Positions 21,485 through 32,584 of a stretch of DNA of 64,000 nt are shown here, piece by piece. The first letter of the stretch is position 1. Every line of letters starts with the position of its first letter. Source of the stretch: Vandiemenella viatica (taxonomy: Eukaryota; Arthropoda; Insecta; Orthoptera; Morabidae); contig CM061921.1 in assembly GCA_031002005.1 (NCBI GenBank), positions 149,329,283-149,393,282 of the forward strand, read 5' to 3'. The translations under genes were made by a program, and so were the position numbers. Under the pieces are notes generated by a model. It had not been told where the DNA came from. It ran no database searches and worked only from the letters and a program-made list of their open reading frames with translations.

Positions 21485-22575
21485 TCAATCTGCAGTAAAC
21501 AATACAAGTTGTATTACATTAGAGATGTTGTAAGATAGCCTCGTACTTTTTGAAAATGTCCTTTCAACTGTAGTAAACTGTTTTGCAGCACTGACCTCTC
21601 CTCAATTATGAAGTTTGTAACGTTAGCCCAATAATGTTTGTATACAACAAAATGTGAAAAGCGCTAATCGTAACAGGAAATTTCTAGCATTTAGGCTTCA
21701 AAACTCCAGCTGTAAGCGGCATCAAAGAACTGAACAGCGTATGCAAAAACACGCAATAATTTGCGTGTCCGGTTAGTCTGTAGTTATGTTGGCGGTAGCC
21801 AAAGGAAAGTGAAATATGAAACCTGCTAACTACTCCACAGACAGTATGTACTTGATTAAAGTCTTATCATCACACTGCTGTATGACTGAGATTCAAGGAC
21901 TGTAATTCCGCTGAAATTACTACCGACACTCAGAAGATGGAGGATGAGAAGGGCTTCTGATATTTACCTCTTGTACTTGGTAGAGGCTCTAACACATTTT
22001 ACTTCATTACAAAACGAACCGGCGCATATGCAATGTTTTACGACAAACTATTTGTTCTCAGTGAATTATAGACTACATTTGTTTAAAATACTGTTCGCTA
22101 TTAAAATAAAATGAGCAACAGAAACATGTTTTCAACTAAAATGAAAAAGCAATTCAAACAACGAAATAAGGAAACATAGTCACAGTTGATTTGTTAATCA
22201 CTGTTACAACACCTGAAAACGAAAACATTACAGTAATTTCTTCATTTATGTGAACCTTCTGCACGCTTTAAGTGTGGAATCATTGAGATATAAGTAAGAA
22301 TAAAAAATCCTGAAAGCTAGCCTGACATAAGAACTCTTCAGGATACAAGACTCACATTGTATGGTAGATACTAATACGGTATTTCCGACTGACAGAAAGG
22401 CTTTCAATTTACGTATTTAAAAAAGTTTTAACTATCATTCGCTTTCTCAATAATCGAAAATTTTAATACAAACAGTCTTAGAATCATTTCTGAACCATAG
22501 AAGCAGTTAAACTCTGTTATTGTGGAACATTAAATGCAGTTCAAGTATATTAATCTGGCTTGGTTTATAACCTGT
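21485..22575. other. No recognised feature
   Basis: AT-rich, probably intronic sequence of the minus-strand EAAT gene if its next exon lies further left. I searched here for a further EAAT exon and found none that I could defend. Confidence 0.4.
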
Positions 22576-22583
22576 TCACTATG

Positions 22584-22753
22584 GAGTGGCGGCTCAAGGT
22601 CATGTTCTCCTGGCCCGCCCCTTATCTCACCTTCCCTCTAGTTCTTGTCTCTCCGATATGACCGCTGTGTCCAGGTGGATGACAAAGTTACTCCTTTTTA
22701 TATAGAGGAAGAGGGCAATGGGGGGGATTATAGCTGACCTTGAGCCGCCTCTG
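22584..22753. mobile_element. hAT-like MITE, ~170 bp, in the EAAT region
   Basis: Terminal inverted repeats AGTGGCGGCTCAAGGTCA (left) and, reversed, CAGAGGCGGCTCAAGGTCA (right). CAGAGGCGG-type ends are typical of hAT elements. Flanks CTGTTCACT and CTGTTAACT look like a mutated target duplication. It lies 68 bp beyond the donor site of the 43-nt EAAT exon. Confidence 0.65.
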
Positions 22754-22820
22754 TTAACTGAACGGGATATAGTCTGATATGTTTGAAAGGCGTAAATAGG
22801 TAGTTTAACTGTCGTCTCAC

Positions 22821-22863
22821 CTGTTGAATTGCTGCCTGTATCAGGTTCGGAGGAAACATGTTC
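22821..22863 (-). CDS. Eaat: EAAT (SLC1) transporter, second recognised exon
   Basis: A 43-nt exon on the minus strand between an AG acceptor (TGTTCTAG, ending 22864) and a GT donor (CAG/GTGAGA, starting 22820). Its first G completes the split AGG Arg codon left by the exon ending at 24196, and it then reads NMFPPNLIQAAIQQ in phase 0. NMFPPNL followed by Q-A is the conserved stretch in animal glutamate transporters just after the third membrane segment, at the start of the long extracellular loop. Matching family sequence, reading phase and both splice sites support it together. The intron to the upstream exon is 1,332 nt. The next exon was not found. Confidence 0.9.
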
Positions 22864-24195
22864 CTAGAACACAGAAAACATCAAATTTAGACAGTAAGAC
22901 ATAATTTTTCTCCAGTACTTGCACAAAGTTCCTTCTTTTATCCGAAATGTTAGCGCTATGACGAATAATTAGCAGACTAATTCGAAGTTTATCAACTTCT
23001 CTGGTTTTTAGAGAATTTTCGCGGAAAAATTACGGACTATATAGTAACTATTTTGTTAATTCTAGAAACATAAAATTTGGATGGTTAGCGAACAACACGT
23101 TTATTTTAATCACATCAATAAATATAATCTAATTTTTATACATGATTTAGTTATTCTGCTGTTTTGATTAAGACACGCGTGTGCAAACTTCTACAAGGGA
23201 TGGGGTGCACAATGACAAATTTGAATTTTCATAACGATGGAGTTTATGACCTTGGTTGGCTATGTTATTCGCGATTTGCCTTCTTGTATCCCACCTTTTC
23301 TAGCAGCTTGTACATACATTATATGTCGAATGTATCACTGGGAATAAAAGCTTTGAAGAAATAATATTTCATTTTCCATTTATTTTTAACGTAATAGCCT
23401 GTTAAGGCACCGCCGTGTTTTGGATGAAAATGTTTGTTGTAAACAGATTTTAAGATGATGCCAATATTATGAATTTGCATCATGATAATGGCTCAAAATT
23501 TAAAGTCCTTGGGCTACGAACGACTGCTGAAGGTATGACTCCATATATAGTATTTTAAAATAAAGTAATCAGACTCTCATTGATTCAAGGAACTGTCAGC
23601 GTCGATATCTACTAGAAAAAGAAGTTGGTGTCCATACATGGTTTTGTTCATTATACTTCAAGATGGAATCACTTCAATATTTTCCTGAAATCAGTTTTTT
23701 GAAAGCCTCAAAACCCCCTTCTGTTTGAATGGTTTTACACAATTCGATTATGCCGATTTGTAGCACTTCTTCTATAAGCATTAGCCAAAACGGCTTTTTT
23801 AGTTACTAGACATATTTTGACCTCTATTTTTACAACATACACCGTATAAATACTTAACCAACATCAAAAAATGAGTGCAACAGGAATGGCTACATTGTTT
23901 TCAGACCAGGATTCCTCATGTTTTTTTAAAGAAACAATTCTCGTCCTTTACGATTAGTTAGCCCTACAAAGAACATGTATGGCAGTAAATTTTTCTTTCT
24001 TGCAAAACAATGTAACCGGTAAATCAGGATTTTATTTGACACGCAGTTTATATAAATGGCAGTAACATCTACAATACGTCATAATGATCAGAGTTAAGAG
24101 GCATGTATAAATCTTATCACTGGTGCTGGTAATATTAAATAATGTATAGCATTGAATTTTAGAAGCGAGTTTGGGTTGTAAAGTGTGCGACTCAC
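22864..24195 (-). other. EAAT intron (1,332 nt)
   Basis: Begins GTGAG and ends TTCTAG on the minus strand. AT-rich; no mobile element was recognised inside it. Confidence 0.85.
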
Positions 24196-24687
24196 CTGAC
24201 GAGATCCATGAGCGTGTCGACGGTGGTAACGTTTCGTTTGGTACCAGTCCTCGTCAGTCCCGTGGTATCTCCTCTACCAGGGTGAATGGCGCTCGACAGT
24301 ATCATGCCCAGTATGACAGCAGAAAGAGTCGTCGTGAAGTAGTAGACGATGGCCCTGGCGCCTATCTTTCCAGACAGACTCAGGTCCAGGGTCCCAATGG
24401 CAGTGATGATGGATGACATAATCAGCGGCAGGATCAGTGACTTGAGCATGTGCAGGAAGATGTCTCCAACATAGGAGACATACATGATTTCTCTGGGGGT
24501 CCATCTTTCCTCCCTCGCCCCTCGCAGGATCATACCGAAGGCGACGCCCATGAAGACGCCGATGATGGTGAAGAAGGTGAGTAGGTTTTCCTTGAGGAAG
24601 GCGAGGACGCGGCTCCGCATTGTCCTCGGCATGATGAAGCGTCCGGTGGGCCGGGGCCGCGCCTGGTTACCAGAAGATAGAGGGCTC
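24196..24687 (-). CDS. Eaat: EAAT (SLC1) excitatory amino acid transporter, N-terminal exon
   Basis: Encodes the N-terminal third of a sodium-coupled glutamate/aspartate transporter, a plasma-membrane protein that clears transmitter. Taking the ATG at 24632 as residue 1, TM1 spans about 17-36 (TFFTIIGVFMGVAFGMIL). TM2 spans about 56-80 with the family signature LKSLILPLIMSSIITAIGTL, and TM3 about 93-116 (RAIVYYFTTTLSAVILG, then AIHPG). The exon begins after a good acceptor (TTGTTGTTGCAG) at 24687 and ends at a CAG/GTGAG donor, leaving a split Arg codon. The frame is open back to the acceptor, so the start could be the ATG at 24632, that at 24620, or lie in an upstream exon. Its GC content is well above the flanks. 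Which paralog it is cannot be told from this part. Confidence 0.95.
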
Positions 24688-24744
24688 CTGCAACAACAAT
24701 TACACACACACATCAAGTTCGGCTTTTAATTCATTGCTGCGAAA

Positions 24745-24925
24745 TGAAATCTCAATCCTTCCGGACCGACAGGTTCCGAACCACGGAAGCCTTCTGGCGT
24801 ACTTCACTTTACACAGCACGCACAGAGGTGAAGGTGGGGATCAGTACCTTTGATAATCCCAGTCGAGACCGCGTGTTAAGCTGAGGACCTTTCGATCTCC
24901 AGTCGATCTTCGTTGCTGTGTTTCA
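24745..24925 (-). repeat. SINE family 2 copy upstream of the EAAT exon
   Basis: Reverse copy of the family at 14773. CCTTCTGGCGTACTTCACTT, GAGGTGAAGGTGGGGATCAG and GACCTTTCGATCTCCAGTCG match the copy at 34985-35188. The tRNA-like head is incomplete. Confidence 0.68.
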
Positions 24926-25116
24926 CTGTTGGGCTTCTTGTCTACCAGTGTGTAAAGAGGCGAAGAAGTACAGTTTTAGTCCAAGCACAAGTGTTCGGTG
25001 TTGAAAGGGGTGGCCGGGAAGTGCCACGGGACAATATCACACTGTGACCTAGCATGCTTGTACGGGGATGTAATCAGGACTCGGACTTTAGAAGGAGAAA
25101 GCAGCCGAGACATGAA

Positions 25117-25292
25117 ACATTCGCCACCAGCAACATTCGCCACCAGCAACATTCGCCACCAGCAACATTCGCCACCAGCAACATTCGCCACCAGCAACAT
25201 TCGCCACCAGCAACATTCGCCACCAGCAACATTCGCCACCAGCAACATTCGCCACCAGCAACATTCGCCACCAGCAACATTCACCGCCAGTC
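25117..25292. repeat. 16-bp minisatellite, 10 perfect units plus one degenerate
   Basis: The unit ACATTCGCCACCAGCA is repeated ten times without a mismatch (25117-25276). An eleventh unit with three substitutions follows. Because 16 is not a multiple of three and the unit has no stop in any frame, all reading frames on both strands stay open across it. This makes several spurious 60-100-codon open frames. It lies about 430 bp upstream of the EAAT exon. Confidence 0.97.
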
Positions 25293-25299
25293 ACAGAGC

Positions 25300-26765
25300 A
25301 TCAACAAATAGTCTCGTTTGAGACGCAATATAGTTATGAAGAAGTTATGATAGATGGTCGGAGCCACTCTTGGAGTTATGATGAGCCTTGATCGACCGGC
25401 AACGAGTGACGAGGCTGTCAACCGCATACAGTGCACAGTTGATAAAGATTCACCTCAGTAGCTCGATCTATAGTACCCGTTACGAGACTATTTCTCGACT
25501 ACAGAATAAGCGTTCCTACTCTTTCAAACTCGATAGTTGTGTTGAATGGTCACCAGAATTGGGTTTTGAACAGTAAAAGGAGTTGCCCACTGATATTTTG
25601 TCGATCACCGTTTCTACTAATACTCCTACGATCCTCACCACTTTATCAACAATCTGTCGTAGTCAGAAGGAAACGCAACGATTGAAGGGCGTTGGGTCGA
25701 TAAGATCGCAGTGGAGCGTACGTGTCGTGTTCCAGTAGCAACCGAGAAACTAATCCCACAAACATCACCCTGCGGAAAGTTATGGCACTCCAAAATTACC
25801 ACGTAAGGAGGTGAAATTGGCACCTTTCCTAGTTGCTGCTTTTAGCATAGCAAAATAGTTGCTCAAACCCAACAAATAAAATCGTGTCCAGATTTTTTAA
25901 ATCTTAATAAGATATATTTGGGGTAAAACGGATATATGTTCCACTTTTATCCAAAATGTCACAATAGTAGCGTATCACTAACACATGTGACTCCTGGGTG
26001 TGTAATTAAACTGCAGGACACCAAAAGCTATTCATGTTCCGTATACGATTTGCTATTCCAAAATCAGTGTTGCTGCAGACTTTAATCTAAGATCTTTATA
26101 ACGGTCATTCATATGATAAACGGGAGACAGGTGTTAGGTAAGGTAATAAAAGTTTCCTCTTCAGAAAATTATTTGAGCTATGCGTCTTAGGCCTATGTAA
26201 TTAAGTGTGGAATCGGAGCGTATTTAAGCGTATGCGCGTGGGCAAGAGAGTGAGACTGGCGTTTTTTTATGGGAGGTTTTGACATATCGTCGACACCTAA
26301 ATTTGCTGAAAACGCAATGCGCTCTGGAAAGAAAATTTTACTTTTTTTTTCGGAAGAAGCTAGAACTTTCTATTACAGTGTGTGCCATTAGGAGAAACTG
26401 CGTTGTAACTGTATCTATTAATGTGAACTTCATGGAGGCGTCGATCTACTCTTTGCATCAAACAACAGCAACAGTTCCGAAATTATTCAGATGCTAACTT
26501 TCCTGATAAAATTAAATAGTGACAGGTAGAAATTAAATTTTATAAGAAATCGGACTGACATTCAGTATTAGTTGTCGTCGTAACTTGGATGTATTTCTGA
26601 ATTACGACTTTTTTTACTTCGACTTAGCCGATCGTACCGAATTAAAAGAGTCGCTGGTTACTGCCGTTACTCTGAACAGAAAGTTGAGGTTTTAAATTTT
26701 TTTTACGCAATCAAATATTCGACAAAGAAGGCCAGACTCGGCATAAGACATTGGTTGGTTAAGTT
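25300..26765. other. No recognised feature
   Basis: About 1.5 kb upstream of the EAAT exon on its strand. An undiscovered first exon or promoter of that gene could lie here, but I see no specific signal. Confidence 0.4.
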
Positions 26766-26768
26766 GAT

Positions 26769-27180
26769 GATCTACATCTACATATATACTCCGCAATTCA
26801 CAAAATTGTGGGTGGCAGAGGGTGCTCAGCACCAAAGCTAATCTCTTTGCTGTGCATTCTAATCCAGAATGGTACGAGGGAAAAAAGAATTCATATAAGA
26901 ATCAGTATGGCAACTTATTTCTTTAATCTTATCTTTCCTGTCATTCCAACTCAAATAGGTTAGTGGGCGAAGTATTTCACTACACTCGTAAGTGAAAGTG
27001 GGAGTACGCATGTTTACCAATAAGTTTAAACGAAACGTACGTCGTCTATCTACCAGAGACTCCCAGCCTAGTCTACTAATCAGTTCTGTGACGCTTCCAT
27101 AAGGACTATAGCAAGCGGTCACGAATCGAGAAACTCTTCTCTGTACTTTCTCTATACTGTATCATTATTTTGTGTTCAGG
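26769..27180 (-). pseudogene. CR1/Jockey-like LINE, 3' end with terminal tail
   Basis: Minus strand. It reads KVQRRVSRFVTACYSPYGSV, SRLGWESLVDRRRTFRL and finally MNSFFPRTILD, the last part of the reverse-transcriptase protein of this LINE group (the VQRRAARF and SFFPRTIRDWN blocks). The 3' untranslated part follows: AGCACCCTCTGCCACCCACA, then AATTGCGGAGTATATATGTAGATGTAGAT. The ending is a TGTAGA simple repeat. Four more copies of this 3' end occur in the window. The frame is open for 87 codons, the best preserved copy here. Confidence 0.85.
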
Positions 27181-27184
27181 AAAA

Positions 27185-28205
27185 CAGAATTGTGTGGAAA
27201 GCAATTTTGCTTTTGCGGTTGATACAACGATGAATAAAGAAAATTAAACACAAATCCTTATAGCTGAGTATTCAGAAAATGTTTGACTGTGTTAAGTTGG
27301 TGAAATGTTTAAAAAAAATAAGCCTAAAACACTGACAAAAGAATAATTAAAAATTTGTATATAAAGCAGATGGCTTTAACAAAAGCAGAAAATCCTTAGA
27401 GATAAGTTTTATTTATGAAGGCTGTCATGTCTTACATTCAAGTAGAATTCCGAGCATGCAGTGAGGATAGCGGGACGAAAAAAATTACCACTTAAAGAAC
27501 AAAACACGTTTCGACATACTAATACTGTACTTGTGAAAACATGGCGGAAGTAATAACAACTTGACCAAACGAAAGATAACTGTTATAGTTGGAACAGACA
27601 TAAGAATTAAGGAAGTTGTTATTTAAGACGTAAAATTTCAATTTATGGCTGCAGCAGTGATGATATAAAAAGCAGAAAAACACACAGGACGAGTTGTTTT
27701 CAAAAGAAGAAACAATTGTAGACGTTGATATAGACAAAAAAGAGGAATTGTTAAAATTTATGAATCGACGAGAAACTTTATGAAGGTACAGCCTGGTAAT
27801 TAAAGATGTCAAAAAGAAGAAAATCAGAATTATTCGAAATGAGTTTCAGAAACATTATTACAGAAATAAGACCGGGGTCGGTAGCTCTCAGCAATTTTTA
27901 CAACTTACAAATAATGTAAACAAATGCAAGGTGATATACGTATTGAGTTTACCATTCCGATAATTTGCTATGCAGTTTGCACTGTATATGCGGAGATAAG
28001 CGTAGGACAAGAATCGTTCGTTGAAGGATTGAATCAAACCACGAGAGCGACTAATGACCGAAGACAGGTTTAATCAATGAGGGGTTCTTATATTTTTTTA
28101 AAATTCGGTCAAAAAATATGCCAACCGTCCGAATCAAAATGATAATCATAATCTGGGATGTAATAAATTATAACTCTAGACAGATCCACTTCGACACGAA
28201 TCGAT
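27185..28205. other. No recognised feature
   Basis: AT-rich, with nothing recognised on either strand. Confidence 0.5.
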
Positions 28206-28211
28206 TTTTTC

Positions 28212-28400
28212 CTTATGTCTTTACCCTTCGCCGATTTCGAGATCATTAGAGGTGGGAAGGGATTGTGGGTAAGGACCGGGATGAAATTCAGCATTGGCCT
28301 TTTCAAGGAACCATCCCGGCATTCACTGGAGTGATTTGGGGAAACCATAAAAAAAAAACAAATCTAGACGGCCGGACGGTGATTCGAGCCCGCGTCCTCT
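28212..28400 (-). repeat. SINE-1 copy, diverged
   Basis: Reverse copy. It holds CGATTTCGAGATCATTAGAG, CATCCCGGCATTCACTGGAG and GGTGATTCGAGCCCGCGTCC. The head is cut short after the B box. Confidence 0.82.
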
Positions 28401-28869
28401 ACGCTCAGTGACACGAATTGAATCAGTGCCACGATTTGTAATCAACGTGAATTACTGACGGCAGAAACGTAGACGGACATTACAAGCTAAATTTAGCGCC
28501 ATTACTCTAATTTGAATTTTGTTCAGTTGATTACGTCCCTGGTTTTCCGATCGACTCGAGTCCCGTAAGCATATCGCTTTTTCTTCGTTAAAATATAGAG
28601 GATGGTATGTGTGTCAACTCTACTAAACTACCGACTATTATTTAATGATCTAGCGAACGGTTAATTTGTACTTATAGTTATGTAATTATACACCTGAATT
28701 TACTTTTTTTTTTTAAACCAAACTTTTCAGATTTTATGGGCAACAATGATTCGACATAGTCACTTAGAAACATAAAACAGAAAAGAATCGTCTGCTTAAA
28801 ATATTTAAATGCGTATATTGCAGACGACCTGTAAAATTGGTAGCCTGTTTTTTTGAAACGTGGATGTAA

Positions 28870-29080
28870 TATTTAATAGTCTGGATCAACATTTATACTC
28901 TACAATACACAAAATTGTGGGTGGCAGAGGGTGCTTAGCAACAAAACTATTTTCTATACTCTGCATTCCTATTGAAAATGGCAAGAGGAAACAAAGAATT
29001 CATAGAAACATAAGAACTGCACCTTATTTCTCTACCTATCTCTCCTGTCATTTCGATCCAAGAAGGTTAGTAATTAAGAG
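28870..29080 (-). repeat. CR1/Jockey-like LINE 3' end
   Basis: Same 3' block as 26769 (GGGTGGCAGAGGGTGCTTAG on the plus strand). It is preceded on the minus strand by a decayed SFFPRTI-type stretch (about 28995-28950). The TGTAGA tail is degenerate. Confidence 0.78.
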
Positions 29081-29084
29081 AAAA

Positions 29085-29740
29085 GAAAGATGGTTTTACA
29101 TGATTATTGTAGGCAATTTCTTTTACAGTTGCCTGTTAAAACAATAAATATTGTTTAATGAGTATTCCAATGCAACTGTTGTTGATGGTATTAATTTTTG
29201 GATCAGAAGTGTAAATGTAAGCTAGAATATGTTTCCTAGTTTTATGAAATGTAAACAAAATCTATACGAAACTCACAAACCGATAATATATATTTGCAAA
29301 TGTAAATCACATTATCATTCATGTATGTGAAATTAGTATTTTATGTGAACAGAAACCATTATGTAAAAAAGTTAAAAACTGATAACCTACTACAGAAAAT
29401 AGTGTACGCTGAAGATACTTCGACGACAGTTGCACTGGCGTACTCATTAAATAATATTTATTATTAACATTGCTTTGTTTTTTTTTTTACCGAAGTTATG
29501 GAGTTATGGCAATCGTCTGTATCTGTCTATGAGGGTAAAAAAATGGATCATTACTAGAAATGATAATTGAAAACAGTAACGCCCCATCCTCAAAAATAGT
29601 GCTAAAAGAATCTGTATTCACGAAACTTTCATGAAGGTAGAATTCCCATGAAGCAAACATTAAACTCTTCCCCGTAACTCACAAATCCCTGAATTGTTTA
29701 GAAACTCAAAATACTGCTCAATTTATACTTAGTTTGTTCT
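29085..29740. other. No recognised feature
   Basis: AT-rich spacer with nothing identified. Confidence 0.5.
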
Positions 29741-29749
29741 GAAATCATT

Positions 29750-29938
29750 AGGGCTCATTGAAGTCAAGGTAATTGCCGTTGAGAGAGAGTTGAGGACAAT
29801 AACGGTTAGGAATCAGCAATAAGCATTAATGAATGGTGTATTTTGGAAAACACGGCAAACCGAAATTTGGATGGTGAATTCAGAATTCGAACCAGGGTTC
29901 TCCTGAATTCAAGGACCCAGCGTTACACGACTGCACCC
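29750..29938 (-). repeat. SINE-1 copy, old and strongly diverged
   Basis: Only scattered blocks remain: GGCAAACCGAAATTTGGATG, GAATTCGAACCAGGGTTCTC and CCAGCGTTACACGACTGCAC. Order and orientation fit SINE-1 in reverse. Confidence 0.6.
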
Positions 29939-30122
29939 CAGTAATAACTTTTTTTTAAATATATACTTGTCTTCCATTTTAATAACGTCTGACGGACATC
30001 AGAAATAGTCACCTTATTAATACCAGTCTTTTCTTACTGCCAACATAAACCAACGACCTACGACACTTGGGTGAGACCCTACAGTGGAACATGCTCATCC
30101 GAGACAGAATTCAAGTGTCGAT

Positions 30123-31093
30123 TTGGACTGTTGATAATATATCGATATATCTAAATATCGATATTATTTTTTGAAAATATCGATATTTATGAGTGATATT
30201 TTTTAGAACGATATATCAATATTTCGATACTAAAATCTGGATATCGGCTTCGATATTTTTTTAAATAAGTTATTTTTCGTTTGCTCTGAATGACACTATA
30301 TCCCTCAAATTTCTGTTACGCATAGAGATCAGCAAGCTTATCTTACTACGTTTCTATAATTAATTTGAAAGTTATAGGTACCAAGTCTACTCAGATGACA
30401 ACGATGTAGGCAAGGCATCGCTCGCCCAGCACGAATCGAACGCGAGCCCATTGTTTGAAATGAGCGTGTGGATTGTCCAGAGTATTCCAACTTGAAATTA
30501 ATGTGTTAGCAGGAGTAGTGGGAAGTGTAAATAACAAATAGTTGCTAATTTGAGTGCAAGAAAAATAATACAACTCAGAATAAGCTATCAACATACAAAA
30601 CAAAATAAAATACCACAAAAAAATGTTATGAAAGGAAGTTATGTAACTTGGCCACAATGCATGCTATGATAGCTAAACTATCTAAATAAATGCCTCAACT
30701 GCATTACTTATCAATCATAAAATGCACAAAATAAGATTTGGCTCGAACCTCTTTCGAGTTATATACATTTTTTAAATTTTTATGAAACTTATGAGATGCA
30801 TAATGGTCAATTTTTTTTTAAAAAAATCAACAATCATCATCACCAACAGAAACCATTCGAAAGTGAAAACCTGATTAAGAACAAAATCACACGTCTATTT
30901 ATCAGTGGACAGCCTTATTTTTGCAAGGTTTGATTTTATTAAATTGCATTTATGAAAGTATCGATACATCGATACTTTTTCCGATATATCGATACATCGA
31001 CACTTTTTCTGATATATCGACAGCCGATATTGATACTTTTTAAAATATCGATATTTCGAAAATCCGATATTTTTAAAAATATCAACAGCCCTA
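30123..31093. mobile_element. hAT-like element, 971 bp, with 8-bp target duplication
   Basis: The ends TTGGACTGTTGAT (left) and, reversed, TAGGGCTGTTGAT (right) match at 11 of 13 positions. An exact 8-bp direct repeat, GTGTCGAT, flanks it at 30115-30122 and 31094-31101. Both ends carry about 140 bp packed with ATCGATAT-type motifs that pair with each other. I found no transposase in the 650-bp interior, so it looks non-autonomous. The hAT assignment rests on the 8-bp duplication and end sequence. Confidence 0.85.
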
Positions 31094-31101
31094 GTGTCGA
31101 T

Positions 31102-31888
31102 TCAGTTGTGCGACGAGACAAGTAATAGAGAAGGGTGGCGGTAAGCTCGGCAGAAGCTAACGGAAAACGTCAATCACAATTGCAGGAGCTACAACACACA
31201 GCGAGCGGACCTGCTCGATCACCACCTACTGTTAGCTCAGTACCACCTGCACACAATTACAAACAACCATTCTACAATTGGACAATCGAGCAGCTGAAAT
31301 GCAGACTAATTTCGTCCAGCACTCTATATTAAAATGATGACGAAGCTGTTTAACTTATGGGTTAGACAGTTCCGTTCATAATTTTAACTGTAAACCAAAC
31401 TGCAATGGATATATGCAACAATTGTGATTGTTTTTTTATTTTCAAAACTTGCGTCTAAGCCCGTCAAAAGTGACGGGTTGAACGCAGAATTGTGGAAATT
31501 AATTTCTGCGCGTTTACTTTAATAGTGACATGAAACGTCTACATCGATCTTAAATACCTTGTAAGCCCGTCAAAAATAATGGGTTCTGGCAGTCCATTTC
31601 CTGGCAGTTGTATAACTATATACAATTGTTATTCAATAATGCTCATAACCTCAAAAAAGATGTAACGTGCCACATATTTCTTAGTTTACTATAACAGCTA
31701 TATCTCTGGAGAGAAAATGAAGGAAAACATCTACATCAACTGAATATAAATAAACAAAAAACAACTAAATAATATGTTAATTTAAATGCAAAACATAATT
31801 TTTTCCAACGTTTTGACAATTCATTTTTTGCGGTTAATTAGCTAAATAGAATTGTCGTTTAACCATTCCCATAACCTCAGTTTTACGA
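31102..31888. other. Spacer with two small CCCGTC hairpins
   Basis: CCCGTCAAAAGTGACGGG at 31460-31477 is a 7-bp stem with a 4-nt loop. A mutated second copy, CCCGTCAAAAATAATGGG, lies at 31566-31583. They may be parts of a short repeat. Nothing else was recognised. Confidence 0.5.
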
Positions 31889-31889
31889 A

Positions 31890-32185
31890 ATGAACGAGTT
31901 TTGAAAATGATGGGTGAAGAAAGAAGTTTGTGGAAGAAGCTTACAGAAAGAAGAGAGAGCCTGGTAGGTCATATTTTGAGACATGCTGGATTGGCTAATT
32001 TGTTGGTTGAGGGAACAGTCGAAGGTAAGAACTGTAGAGGAAGACAGAGATTAGAATATATGAATCGGATAATCGAGGACGTGGGTTATAATGGGTATGT
32101 AGAAATGAAGAGGTTAGCACAACATAGGAAGGTATGGAGGATTGCATCAAACCAGACAAAATACTGATGACAAAAAAAAGCCTCA
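31890..32185 (+). pseudogene. LINE polyprotein C-terminal fragment
   Basis: Open frame with LWKKLTERRESLVGHILRHA, VEGTVEGKNCRGRQRLEYM and EMKRLAQHRKVWRIASNQ. This is the conserved C-terminal end of insect RTE/L1-type LINE proteins (GHxLRH, EGxxxGxRxRGRxR and the final W-R-x-A-xNQ). Only the last 85 residues are kept. It ends near an A-rich tail (32170-32177). It differs from the families at 15.7 and 26.8 kb. Confidence 0.8.
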
Positions 32186-32584
32186 GTTTGGTAATAACAT
32201 TTCTGATCGCAATTAGTCCGGTAACAAAGGCCACGTGTGTTACGGACACTGTGACCAAGGTAGCCTTTTATTTAGAAAAATCCTACTTTTTTGTCCTTAA
32301 TATTTCTCTCACCAGTACGAATTTTGTTTTCCGTGCCAAACTTGGTTGTTGAGTGGGAGCGTTAAGGATTGATATTCGGTAGCAAGCGGTTTAGATTCTT
32401 GGTCTGGCTGATCACAATTATTTTATCCATGTCTTTCCAAAATAATTCAAGCTGAATACCTGCACGGTTCCCCCACTTACGTCATGCACTCAGTTTTCGA
32501 GTTGGAAGAATCACTGACAAGAGGAGCTTACGGTCTGGATAAATCAGTTCGGGATGAGACTTCTCAGGTCAGTAATATACCTTA

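Noticed and set aside
21935..21960. Possible 21-nt EAAT microexon between TTAG and GTAAAT
   Set aside because: The peptide does not resemble the expected EAAT sequence and such short signals arise by chance.
24976..25321. Several long open frames with repeated Ala-Gly-Gly-Glu-Cys or Pro-Pro-Ala-Thr units
   Set aside because: They are produced by the 16-bp minisatellite, which has no stop in any frame; the period of 48 nt (16 residues) explains every one of them.
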